Shown piece after piece: positions 20,446 through 31,990 of a DNA stretch of 64,000 nt (position 1 is its first letter; each line of letters begins with the position of its first letter). The notes under the pieces were generated by a model. It saw nothing but the letters and a program-made list of their open reading frames with translations. It did not search any database and was not told the origin of the DNA. This DNA is from Thalassia testudinum (Eukaryota; Streptophyta; Magnoliopsida; Alismatales; Hydrocharitaceae). The position numbers and the translations under genes are program-made. Location: the NCBI GenBank assembly GCA_037157565.1, contig JAZHRO010000002.1, positions 39,452,501 through 39,516,500 of the forward strand, in the 5' to 3' direction.

Positions 20446-23400
20446 GATGTCCATCGTGTAATAATGTGCCAAGGTCCTTGACCAGCGGTTTTATCAATGC
20501 ATTTAGGCAACTGCGGAATTCGTGCTGAACCTTAGGGGGTTCGATTCCTTGGGAATCGACGACCTACAAGGGGGGTGGAATGACATTACCACCCTCGGGA
20601 GCCCAAGAGATGGGGTTATAAATAGAAGCCCGATGTGGGCCCTGCTTATCCGCCTTTCATCGTCTTTGGATGTGCCTAAGGGACTTAAGAGTCATAGGAA
20701 GGAACATGTTCATGTCATTTGTTCCTTGGGTAGAGCTCTGTCATCAAACTTTTGCGTGATCGGCAGAGCGGTCGAAGAGTGGTTATGTGCAACTCTTCGA
20801 ATGGGGGTGAGCCCCTCTTCGAGCCCCCACTTAATGCACAAGTTGAGGTATGGGCTTCCATCTTTTGATGTAGCTTTTCCTCCCTCCTAAGCAATTAACT
20901 TGCCTTGTTTTCCTGGCATAGGGTTCTGGTGGTTTTCTTTACCGGGCAATCTCAGGTGTTGTGACGACTTCTCCCAGCCAGGAGTCCATCCTGCATGGGG
21001 GAAGCTTACTCAGCAAGGTGCAAAGAAGCGGGCCTCTTGCTCCCGAGGAGCTTAAGAGGAAGCGGGAGGGGAGCCACGAAGGGCGGAGCAGGCTCCTTCA
21101 AGGCACCCGCGGGGCAACTCCTGCGGGGCGTCCTTTGAGGGAGAGTCAGCTGCATTCGTCCTTGCAAACCCAGGCGAGGGTAAGTCGAGAAATGTTTCGT
21201 TGGGGGTGCTGTCCCCTTTGATCTTGTGTGGAGAACCCACCGAACGCTGGGTCGCAGAGCTGCCGCCTAGAGTCCGAGGGAAGCACACTCCTTTGAGGAG
21301 GCTTGGTGCTTCTCCGATGTCGCTCTATTCCCTCTGCAACTCCGTAAATGCAAAGCAGGGGTTGCTACTGCTGTCGAAAGCTCCTCTCGTGGGAGTGCAT
21401 TTGCCCAAGCAGAAGTAGAGCAGGGCTCATTGGCAGGGACGACTGCGGCGTCTGCCTAGGCAATTGAGCTCAACCGACTATTCCCGCATGAATTTCCTAC
21501 TGAAATCCTTACAGCTTCGACAACATGGCGTGCCTCACTGATGTATGGGAGGGTAGCCCACATGGCTGGGTCATTGTGCCTACCTTGTGCCTTCACTCTA
21601 TTCTGCCAAGACTTGTCACTCCGCTTGCGGAGTTCCACGGTCAGTCCTCCTTCCTCTGTGGATGGGACTGAGGGGGAGTTCACCCTGCCTGATCAGGGGT
21701 TTGCCTTGAGCGAGCGATGCTAGCTGGGAAAAGATGGACCTTCACCAAGGGGTTGGCTCAAGTTGCAGGGCCTGCCAGTCTTGATGCCGCACTATCACCC
21801 GTGTTATTGAAGGTGAGTGGGATTGAAGACCTGGAGCAAGGCCGCTGAGTCATGATGACTGATGCTGACTTTTCTCTTGTACTAGTTTGCCTTTTTCCAA
21901 TTGTAATTTAGTCGGGGACAATAATCCGAGGAATGTAACAGTCGATGTTTTTTGTAAAAGAAGAAATTTTTCCTTCCTTGTATAGACTGCTCGTATTCCA
22001 AGTGTGAAAATGTACTTTTTGCATGGAATTTTGTTGCTCGCACGGGTTATGTGAACCACATTTCACAGGACTTGGCTTGATCCCTTTTGCTTGCTTGAAT
22101 GACCTAGCATAGAGGTTTCTCCTGTTACTCCCTTCCAACTTATCATTGGCGGGGCCTATTGGGATGCCCATGCAAAGGGCTATCCATAGTAGTGGTCAGG
22201 TGCTCATGTCTTGCATTGTGAAGCCGCAGGCGGGTTGCCCTTGGGGGTCTTCTTGTGGCATCCATGGGCTGATTAGTTGCCCAACTCCTGGTTCATCCAC
22301 TCCCCTCAGTAGGCAGGAGTAGATCATTCTCTTTGGGCGAGAGGTTGCACCAAGCTTACTTGGTATGTAGTGCTTATCCCTGTAGGATAGTTGGGCTAAG
22401 GGCATTCGCTATGAATGCCTTGCCTTTGATCAACTTTCCTCACAAGGTGGCGATAGGAGGGGGCAAAGAGTCCTAGCTTGCCTTGTTGACTTTTGAAGCG
22501 AGACAACTCGGTCCCTTATGCATTCCTCCAGGGGTGGACTGCTTACGAGGGCTTTCCTTAAAGGGTGGTCGAGAAGGGGGCCGACCTCGAGAGGTGGCCT
22601 CGAGGCGTAGGAGCCCAAGCTCGTGTCATTAAGCAGCATTGTGTTGCCCGGGAGGCGGGGTGCCGCCCGAGAGGTGGGGCACTAGGGCACCTCTCCCTTG
22701 CCATTTGGTTGAGGCAGCACGAACCCTCGCCCTTCGTTTTGGTGGGCAGATGCCTTCGAGGGTGGGATGACCAAGACTTTTGCCAGTGGTTAGAGTGTTG
22801 AAATTCAGGGCGCATGGGCCTGAGTCCTTATCGACATGAGGGGCTGGCATTGTAGTCGGTGGAACGTGGGACGTGGGGCCCCAATTTCGCCGTTCTCCTG
22901 GGACGACCTTCCTTGCAAGCTGGTAGAAGGAGGGAGCGAAGAGTCCTTGCTTGCCTTGGCAGCTTTTGAGCGAGATGACCCGGTCCTTTGTATACTCCTC
23001 GGAATCGATCGCCACTTAACAGGGTTTTCCCAGAGCGGAGTTAAGAGGGTGCCACAGCCCCGTCGGTGCCTCCCGAGCCCTTCTGTCTGGGTGGCAGGGG
23101 GTTAAGGAGCTTTGGCCGCTTTGGCGATGTTGTCCCTCTGTCCCTTTGTTGAGGACCACGGGGAGTTGAGGCTCTTTTTCTTAAGGCATACCCCCTTATC
23201 TGGGGTATGTTTAGTCAGGTCTCTTGAGAGACCCCTTGGTTGCGATAGGTTTATCTTTGGTGGTGCTCGCTGCATGTCCCTCGTGGGCATTGGACATAAT
23301 TGTCCAATGCAGGAGCGCCTATCCTTGACAAGGGAGCCCTAAGGTAGGCTCTGCCAGAGGGGCTTATGAGCGTGCATTGTTTTAGGGTCGTCACTTCCCT

Positions 23401-24600
23401 CGAGAGTCGTGCTCACCACAGGAGTCCAAGGGAGCTAACTTTGAGAGTTCTCTGAGCCTCGGCCTTGGTCTCCTATTATGGCTAGATAATTGTCACCTGA
23501 GTGGGCAGATCCCTTGGCGAATGAGCTAGGCAGCATCGTCAGGGTGGGATTGAGTAGCCAAGGTTGAAGAGCCTAGCAAAAATCTCTCAAGGGTTAATTT
23601 GGACTCGACTGTTGAACCATTCTTTGTCACCTCGGCCACTTTGCAGAGGCGAGGACATGGAAGTTGGCTATCAGGGGGGTCCACCATATCCGCAAGGGGG
23701 TGAGTAGACCAACTGTTTTTAGACACGGCTATTCTACCGCTGAGCCCGCTCTTGCGAGGAGTAACTTTGTGGTCACAGCAACGAGGTGTGATACCGTCGG
23801 GCATTTACCCACCCGACTGTACCCCTGGGCAAGGCAAGCACAAAGAGATTTCTGCGTGGGTCGACCCTTGAAGGTGACCATCGCCTAGAGCCTTCCGTAG
23901 AGGGTGACCATTAAGTGGGGCCAACCTTGGAAGGTGGCAACAAGAGCCAAGAGCGGGCGCTAGGACTCTCGCTAGTGGAGGTCTAGAGGTGCACCAGGCA
24001 GGGCTTGGAGCACGAGGGTCCAAGCCTACATTGTGGGCACTACATGATTTGGGGCCCTCAAGTTCTAACTCAGCTTTTGGTGGCCAGTATAGTTGCCATT
24101 GGGCAAGATGGCCCAAACCCTCATCATTTGCTCCGGTGGGTAGATGCCTCTACGGGTGGAGCAGTCAAGGTTCTACCCACAGGAGGTGTGTGGAACTTCA
24201 TGGCGCGTGGGCCCAAGTCCTTACCGGCACAGGGGGTTGGTGTCCTAATCGTCGGAACGTAGGGCGTGGAAGCCCTAGTTCCATCGTTTCTCATAGACGA
24301 CATTCTAGTAGCCGGTAAATGGGGCGCGAGTGCCTTGGTCCGGGTTCATGCCAGCCATCAAGGGTAGTTGTGTCGGCCATAAGAGGCAGCAATTCCCAGG
24401 TTCGAGGGGTAGGCTCACCCAACCCCCGACCAACCCGGAGAGATAACTTGCCAACTTGGATAAGTGGCGGTATAAGAGAGCGTTTGGCGAGTTCGCCCGA
24501 ATTTGCGCCAACCTTGTGAGGTGGCAAGATAAAGAACATTGCACGCATCCGTCTGGGTTTGTGTTGGCCTGACGAAGTGGCAATACGTCGAGCGCATTTG
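20446..24600. other. LARD interior without genes
   Basis: GC-rich sequence with scattered degenerate versions of the array cores (for example near 22580-22680). No coding sequence recognised on either strand. Confidence 0.6.
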
Positions 24601-24604
24601 TTCA

Positions 24605-25480
24605 AGTTTTTGCCGGCCTTAAGAGGTGGCTTGTCGGCCTGAAGAGGTGGGAATATGTGGAACATCGGACGTGTTCGTCCGAGTTCTAGTCGACCTTAAG
24701 AGGTCGCTTGCCAGCCTGAAGAGGCGGTAATATGTGGAACATTGGGTGCATCCGTCCGAGTTCTCACCTACCTTAAGAGGTGGCTTGCCAACCTGAAGAG
24801 GCGGCAATGGTGGGAACATCAGATGCGTCCGTCCAAGTTCTCACCGTCCTTAAGAGGTGGCTTGCCAACCTGAAGAGGCGACAATCAATGGAACGTCGGA
24901 TGCATCTATCAGAGTTCTCGCCCAACTTAAGAGGTGGCTTGCGAGCCTGAAGAGGCGGCAATGCACAGAACGTCGGGCAAGTCTATCCGAGTTCTTTCCG
25001 ACCTTAAGAGGTGGCTTACCAGCCTCAAGAGGCGGCAATGGTGGGAACGTCGGACACGTCTGTCCGAGTTCTTGCCGACCTTAAGAGGTAACTTGTCGGC
25101 CTGAAGAGGCAGCAATCGATGGAACGTCGGGCATGTTTGTTCGAGTTCTCGCCTACCTTAAGAGGTGGCTTGCTGGCCTGAAGGGGTGGCAATGCACGAA
25201 GTGTTGGGCGCGTCCGTTCGATTTCTAGTGACCTTAAGAGGTGACTTGCCGGCCTAAAGAGGCTGCAATGGTGGGAACGTCGGACGCGTCCATCCAAGGT
25301 CACGACGACCTTAGGAGGTGGCTTGCCAACCTAAAGAGATGGCAATTTGTGAAATGTCAGATGCGTCCGTACAAGTTCTCGCCTACCTTAAGAGGTGACT
25401 TGCTGGCTTGAAGAGGCGGCAATAGATGAAACATCAAACGCATCCATCCGAGTTCTGGCCAACCTTAAGAGGTGGCTTGC
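24605..25480 (+). repeat. Tandem array of about 77-bp repeats in LARD
   Basis: About twelve units, with CCTTAAGAGGTGGCTTGCC near 24609, 24691, 24771, 24848, 24925, 25002, 25079, 25155, 25234, 25309, 25388 and 25463. Each unit has a second half-core, GCCTGAAGAGGCGGCAATG, followed by a GGAACGTCGGACGCGTCCGT-like stretch. The half-cores resemble the core of the first array, so both arrays probably share an origin. Confidence 0.85.
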
Positions 25481-28255
25481 TAGGTCAAAATTTCGTCCCG
25501 GCCATCCTCCGGAGGCGAGTCGCCAAGCGAGAGTGAGGGGCGGTCACCACCCTCTGTAGGTGATGGCCATTCGTCACAAGGGGTAAGGCCCTATCCTTGC
25601 TAAGATAGGTTGGGCCTCTTGTTACCACCGGGGTAGGATAGGGGCCTCAAGTGCCAATTTTGGCAATGACAAGATCGCTCCTTGTGCAGTAGGGACTTCG
25701 CACATGGGGGATTTTTCGTGTCGACCCCCCTCGAGGGGTGGTCTTGCCATCGTTGAGACTTAGGGGGGACTCCATGACTCCCGATAGCCTTAAGAGCCTA
25801 CTTTTCAGTGCTTTGGAGCCTCGAGAGGGGGGGTCGTAGCCCTCAGACTTCTGGGGAGATTGAGATCCCCCTCCTGGCCCTTGACGAACTCGGATGCTTT
25901 CATGAGGGAAGAGCGGGACGCGGGGGATGCTGTGATTGAAGAGTCCAGCTATGATCCCAAAGTTGCTTAGCAGATCAGCCGAGTTAGCCCCTTGTGGGAT
26001 TACACAGACTTGGCTCCCCTTTCCCTTCTCCACGAGGGCTTCTCGGGTTGCTTCGCCTCAACTCTAGGGTGCTTACGCCAGGTTGCGACTTCTCCGCATC
26101 CGGTGCTCCTCCTCTTAAGGGAGTCAAGCACATAACAGGAGGTCCTGATGGCGGGTGCGTATCGGTGACTAACCAGCCGAGCCTCCTAATTCCTCTGTTA
26201 ACCTGGTCGCCCTAGGTATAGCAACCGGATTGAGGTTCCTGTCTCCATCCGAATTGGTCAGAGGGGGGCTATTCCATTCCCCTCTCCCTTTTCCTTGACT
26301 ACCAAAGGTCAATGACTGAAATGGCTGTCGGGAAGAGAGGGAGACATTTTCACCGGAGTAGTGGATGTGCCACGAGTGCACCAACCTGGAAAGGGTAGTT
26401 AGGAAGGCCGCTCGACCCAAGCATCTTGGAGCGCTGCAGGCGTTATCGCTGGAAGTTGTTAAGTGGGTTGTGGACCTGTTTTGAGTGTCGCCACTCCCAG
26501 AGGTTGCCTCGATTTGCACGTTGAAGCACCTGGGATATCGGAGGCAAAGACCTCAGACCATCGCAGATACCACGATGGTGACTTCCGCATGATCCATGGC
26601 AAGGGGAGCACATTTTTCGAAGGGCTTGTTGTTGCCCCAAAGGGGGGAGACTCTTGTTGCGACAAACCTAGACGCTCCGTCGGATCTTACGGGGAGACTT
26701 AGTCTTATCCTCCTTGCCCGGATAAAAGTTGGGAGGGAGAGCCGACTCAGAAGGAGGGGCTCGAATGCTTACCTTAACCTTTGTGCTAATGTGCTCAGGC
26801 AACAGGAGGAGGGGACTAGAGTGGCGCGAGCGTCTCTGCAAGAACCTGGCAGCGATGTCCGTCAGGCAGGGGACCCAATGTGGCACCGCCTCTCCGCTAG
26901 GGCGGGGCACTAACCCACCTGGATCTCAGTTTCGTCTGAAAGACCGCATCAGCCAACTGCAATCATCGGGGCTCCTTCTTGGGGTGACCCCTCAAGCGCT
27001 TTACAAGCCTCCTATCCCCTCACTCGATGGAGCCTTAGGATAATAGGTCCTAGCTCATGGGCTGGCCCCCCTTTTAGCTCGCCCGCCTCGTCCATGGCCA
27101 GGGGGTTCTTTCTCCCGAGGGCTCCTCTATGGGGTCCACCCCGGCGACCTTCGGTGGATCAATTCCCCTCAAGCACGTCCACTCAATGCATGGATAAGGG
27201 AGTGTGTTCCTTGAGGAACTCCTTTGCGCAGCATGGCCCATAATTGCAGCCCTCCAGGGCCCGACTACCACCTCAGGAGAGGTGGTCCTTTACTTATGGA
27301 AGGAGCCTAAGGCGGGCACGGGGACGCGCCTATCCAGGAGTATTCTCGCCTTCGGCAGGGCTGTCGTCACTGCCGCACTTCTCAGTCTATCCACGGGAGG
27401 AGTTAACTCACTCCGTGGTCTCTCGTTAGGTATTTTGGCATGCGATCGAGGGTGTTGCGCCCATGCTCTCAAACCGAGTGGCTTGACTCAGGGTGTCGAT
27501 AGATCGTCGCCTCATGGGGCCTCCCTCGTTCAGAGTGTTAAGTCTCAAGCTGACCCGAGCAAGGTCGGGTGGGCTCAGTCCTTCGCCACTCAACTTCTGA
27601 CAACCTCCTGGGGTTGTCCCTAGTCCCTAAGCGCTTCGCAAAGCACTCCCAGGACCTGCTTATCACACCCTTGGAGGAATTGTCCGGCCGGTCAGGCAAC
27701 TGTCCGGTCGGTCGGGCAACGAACCGTCTGCGAGTCCTTGCCGGGCAGGCATTGCTGGAGGCGCCTGGTGGGATCTCCTCTTGGGATGGCCGAGTGTCGA
27801 CTTATCCCAAGGGCAGCTCCTAAGGGAGTGGTGGACGAACTAGGGTCTGTTGTTCTTTCGTGTCCACCGAACTAGGGTGCTTACGCCAGGTCGCTAGCCA
27901 GGTCACAGCCTTGGCTAGTGCTCTGGTCAATTTTCCCTTTCCCGAGTAAGTAAGTGGTACGTGCAAGAGCGTACATCTAGGACTGCCGAATTTGGCTCCT
28001 GGTTCTTCTTGACCAGGCCGCATCTCAAGGAAGGGGGGTCCAGCTTGGGGACCTTGGGCGACGAGCTGAGGTCACTAGGGCGTGAAGACACCGTGCCGCA
28101 ACTGAGCCCCTCCGAGGGGAGAGAAGTCGCGAGTAGGACCTCGGATGGTTACGACCACCGCGACGGTTCTCGCTTAGGGGGGGCGAGGCAAGGCGCCGGA
28201 GGGGTCCTTCCTCCCAGTGATTGGATGCTCTGTGGAGCAATGGCTCTTTCGTTGA
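25481..28255. other. LARD interior, PBS-proximal, without genes
   Basis: No coding sequence recognised. A pair of short direct repeats ccggtcggtcgggcaac lies near 27690-27720. Confidence 0.5.
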
Positions 28256-28261
28256 CACTTT

Positions 28262-28276
28262 CCACAGACGGTGCCA
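28262..28276 (-). promoter_or_regulatory. PBS-like sequence of LARD
   Basis: The minus strand reads TGGCACCGTCTGTGG, two bases inside the right LTR. Sequences of this type are common as PBS in plant Ty3-type elements; I did not assign the tRNA. Confidence 0.6.
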
Positions 28277-28278
28277 TT

Positions 28279-28824
28279 TGATGAGTCTTCGAAGGCCACC
28301 ATGAGATTTGTTAGAGTAGGAGGTGCTACTTAGCCATAAATCATCCATCGCATAGGAGGGCCAAACCACAATCCACAAGCATACACAGAGGAGAAAAAGA
28401 GTTTAGTGACTCAGTTCCACCACAAAGGATGTATGTTTGGGGGGAGGACAGGGTTTCCAACTATGCACTATAACTTTGAGGATTACATAATTTCCCTCTC
28501 TCTCAAGGAGGAGATGTCCTTTTCTGAGGGCTTCCCTCTTTATTTATAGTCTGGGGAGGAGGCTCCCCCACTCGATGCCCCTAGTACCCCTGGTTGCCAG
28601 GCTACATGGTAGCTGTCAGGGTGTAAGTGACCAGACCCATCTTATCGAATCTTTTGCTCATGCTGCGCTTAATTTTTTGGCAGGCTGAGTAGGTTTTGGT
28701 TGGGATCCGGCTGGTCTGAGGCGAGGCGAGTCAAGCCAATTCTACCTGTATATCCTGTAGTTAGGCAACCGGATCCTGTATATGCGAAATTTTAGATCCG
28801 AAAGTAATTTTTTTTCATTCATCA
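28279..28824 (-). repeat. LARD 5' LTR
   Basis: Paired with 18963-19518. The minus strand begins TGATGAATG and ends ACTCATCA beside the PBS. Confidence 0.87.
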
Positions 28825-28829
28825 GAAGC
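28825..28829. repeat. Target-site duplication GAAGC of LARD (right)
   Basis: Matches 18958-18962. Confidence 0.8.
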
Positions 28830-29515
28830 TAAAGGAGTATTTAACATTAGAGTGAGTCGTAAATGGATATATGAGTTTCCAAGTGTGGATATGTATAACC
28901 CTCCAATGTATAAATGTAAACACCCTCTCTTCTTTCCCATGTGTGAAGACAACTCAAACCCCCATGAGAAGAAGTGGCTTAAGGCACATGCTTCCTAGTT
29001 ATCTCCCTCTTGTTGAGGTGGACTTCCACATTTATAATTGAGACGGTTATTTTGTTTTTACTTCATTTTCACGTCATAACAAAGTCTTTGATCGTGTAGG
29101 CATTTTTTCTCGTGAAGATATTCCACGCAAGACTCGCATGTTGAGGATTTCCGACATTAAAGTCAGATGAGGCTCCATGGTACGAGTCGGGTGATTTAGC
29201 AAGTGCCCATGGTGATTCGTGATCATTCCTAGGAAGATCACTCTCATTCTCCAGAAGTTGGAAGAGATCATCGCTAATCAATCGGATATCCTCCTGACTG
29301 GTCAATTCGAGAAGGAGGGCGCAAGAGGGGCAACCCTACAACTCTAACAAGTCAAACTTCTGATTGACTGGTGAGCCTAAACCTCATCATAATCGATTCT
29401 GTCTAACTGGTCGGGTGTTCAGCCAAACGATCAAACCCATGTGAGGTGTCATGTCGAGTATGGCTAACCGGTTGGCTAATTATCCAATTGGTTAGGACTT
29501 TATGTGGCCATCCGA
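28830..29515. other. Unassigned sequence right of LARD
   Basis: A 78-codon minus-strand frame at 29069-29305 (starts MTSQEDIRLISDD) has ordinary composition but no recognised family. The part nearest the LARD is open on the minus strand in the frame that continues at 18957. Words such as actggtc and aaccggttggc recur at 29300-29500. Confidence 0.35.
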
Positions 29516-29879
29516 GGGCTTGGTTTTTTGAATCCGATTGCAAAGTTTCTTGGCAAGGATACCTCCTCCATCAATCTATTCAACGTTATGACTTGCGATT
29601 GCAATCTTCAAATGAGGTCCATTTGTCTTCTCTCCTTGATAATGAGATTTGTACACATGGTGGCACTCTTCCCTGTAATAAGGTACGAGTGGTCTCATTT
29701 ATGATTACACCCGTTTGTATTCCCTCTGGTGTGAAAGGGTACAGGTATTATTTGTTATCTTTTATTATTCCTTGGTTTTTGATTGGGACTCGTTGTACCA
29801 CGTGAATTGTTGACAATGGAGAGCAAGGCCTCCACAACAACAACTATGGAATAAACTGCTGCTTATGCATTAACTAACT

Positions 29880-30366
29880 AAGAACCTGTCTATCCTCTAA
29901 CTTCTAATGATCAAATCATTGATAGTGGAGTTCCTGATCACATGACTAGCAACCTAGCTATAATGGTTCTCTCATTACAAAGCTTGGCTAAGGAAAGGTA
30001 AACATCACATGTTCACGAATCCAATGTAAAGGTTGCAACGAAAGGTAACACACACCTTTTAAATAGAGTCAAATTTGATATGCTCTCCATGTTTCATATC
30101 TTTCTTTATATTTATTTAAAATTTTCAAGGAGCTAAATTGTAAACTAATCTTATGTAAGGATCCATATATCCTGCAAGATCTAAAGAAATGGAAGGAGAT
30201 TGGAATCAGTTCTGAGTGCAACAACCTATATAGGTTGCCTGGGAAAGCAGCTCGTATCATTCAAGCGACGTTGAAGCCGACGATAACAAACTCCACAAGG
30301 GTTCACAAAGTATTACCATGGGCATAAGCATCTTGAACATCTGAATTGTGTGGCTCTGCAAAAATT
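29880..30366 (+). pseudogene. Copia pol remnant, part 1 (protease edge to integrase zinc finger)
   Basis: Degenerate plus-strand coding sequence. IIDSGVPDHMTSN near 29919-29957 matches the D-S-G plus DHMT motif at the start of copia protease. ILQDLKKWKEIG, then NLYRL, near 30165-30235 matches the pre-integrase region. HKHLEHLNCVALQKLG near 30320-30368 matches the His-His half of the integrase HHCC finger. Several frame changes and stops show it is dead. Confidence 0.75.
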
Positions 30367-31646
30367 AGGAGTGTTCGTGGGGTCATGTACCGGTCTCATT
30401 TTCACTTGATTTGACCGATTTAATCTCAAGTGAGTCATGATCCAACTAGACCAATCTAAAAGGAAACTCAATAATTATGGTATCCAACTATGTTAAATTG
30501 GATCATGAGTGACTGTTGGGTATCCGATTGATTAATTTAGTTAAAATATAAAATTATAATGATATTAAATAAATTTAAAGAAAATTATAAAATAATAAAA
30601 ATATGTATGATAATATTTATTAAAATGATAAAATACTTTTATAAATATATAAAATATTTAAATATATATATATAATATTTCTTAAAAGAACTTTATATAA
30701 AATATAAATTTAACAAAACAAATGTTATTAAATAAAAGTAAATTTTAAAATTTTAAAATACTAAAATAATAAATAATAAATTAAAAAAATAAAAATAAAT
30801 TTCATATCAATAAATCTTGACGACTATTATTAACAGTAGTGGTCCTTTCTTTCTTTCAAAATAAGAAAAAAGGTAACTTTAAGCATATAACAATGTATAT
30901 AAGATAGGGTGGGTGGGGGGGAGGGGGAAGGTGCATGAATACCAGGCTATGTATGCACTAGTGGCGATGGGAAACAGTGCACTGTCTTGCACGTTGTCAA
31001 GAAGGCGTGTGTAACCAAGGACAACGAGAAGGGGATTTGTCACATTGGAGGATCGAGGAAGGGAAGCACTAAAGCCATCACGGTAAGACCCTCTTTGGTG
31101 ACCACTTTACCTTTCACGTCTTCACCTACTCTTAGTCCGAGCTCCGTGACCTCAAGTACCTTCTCGCCTCCGAGCTCGGCCACGTCCGCGACCTTGCAAG
31201 CTGGATCGAATCCAAATCCACCAGTACTGGGAGCCTCAACGTTGCCCTCGTTGACGTCGACTGTGATGCGACCTCCTTCTCCACCTCCTGACCCCCACTA
31301 GCAGCCCCCTCCCCTCAATCTGCGTGAAAGGATAAGGGTTGTAATAGCCAGTAGGTTGGGATTGAGCGATGAGTACAGTGAGGACTGAGGAGAGGGGGGT
31401 CGCAAGTTAGCTTAATTGGGTCATGAGATTAGCAATATAGATGGATCATGGACAGGTTATATGATAGGTCAGTTAATGGGTACTCATTGATGTCTTGACG
31501 GGTATCCAAATGGAGACCCAAGAAGTAACGAGTCATATTTAATGGATACCCGACTCATATTTGATAAATGGATACCCGACCCAATAGGATAAAAAATAAT
31601 AGGTTGGGTCGGACATCCAAGATTAGTGAATTTTTTGAACACCCCT
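30367..31646. mobile_element. Insertion in the copia remnant, hAT-like MITE or derivative
   Basis: It lies exactly between the two halves of the integrase finger. The ends form short inverted repeats: AGGAGTGTTC at 30367 and GAACACCCCT ending at 31646. A-rich flanks (tgcaaaaatt and gataaaaata) are only an imperfect target duplication. The inside has an AT-rich core (30540-30830) and gggtatccaa or gatacccgaccca words near the right end, typical of plant hAT-like non-autonomous elements with GGGTGTTC ends. The 104-codon frame at 30987-31301 is low-complexity and not convincing. Confidence 0.5.
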
Positions 31647-31990
31647 GATAAAAATAACTTCCAAAATTACGCACATGCAGGAGGTTAACTTACAATATCC
31701 AAACTGCACGGTGTGTCAAATAGCATCGCAACATCAAGCATCTTTTCCAGACTCAAATGATAGGAGTAATACACCATTTTTCTTCGGTTCACTCTGATGC
31801 ATGGGACCCAATGGTGTAAAAGTTTTGAGTCAATGTTGTAGGTACTTTGTTACATTCATTGACGGCTTTTCCAAATGCACATTTCTTTTACGCGAAGAAG
31901 AGTAGAGAAGAGGTTTCTCGCATCATCGGAAGTTTCTCCAACAAGGCTAATCCCCACATTGTGAAAATTTTCGCTATGGAAGACAACCTG
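31647..31990 (+). pseudogene. Copia pol remnant, part 2 (integrase)
   Basis: It resumes after the insert with C-T-V-C at 31705-31716 (the Cys-Cys half of the HHCC finger), then QIASQHQASFPDSN, MGPNGV and RYFVTFIDGFSK, matching the start of the copia integrase core. Frames shift repeatedly. After about 31990 similarity fades. Confidence 0.72.

Larger units (their letters stand above)
18963..28824 (-). mobile_element. 9.86-kb non-coding LTR retrotransposon (LARD)
   Basis: Direct repeats of 556 bp (18963-19518) and 546 bp (28279-28824) flank 8.76 kb. The minus strand is sense: both LTRs carry TATAAATAGA-type boxes on that strand, a PBS-like TGGCACCGTCTGTGG adjoins the right LTR, and a purine-rich tract adjoins the left one. 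GAAGC flanks both sides. I find no gag or pol reading frame; the many short frames have no family features and are broken across the repeats. This fits a large retrotransposon derivative mobilised by another element. The LTRs differ at many positions, so it is older than E1. Confidence 0.87.

Noticed and set aside
24605..25480. Regular repeats resembling a CRISPR array
   Set aside because: Repeats are contiguous diverged 77-bp units without constant repeats and unique spacers, and lie in a plant retrotransposon.
20310..28281. Many frames of 60-140 codons inside the LARD
   Set aside because: They overlap on both strands in GC-rich repeat-derived sequence and have no recognisable domains.
30987..31301. 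104-codon Ser/Thr/Pro-rich frame in the hAT-like insert
   Set aside because: Low complexity, no transposase motif, in a non-autonomous element.
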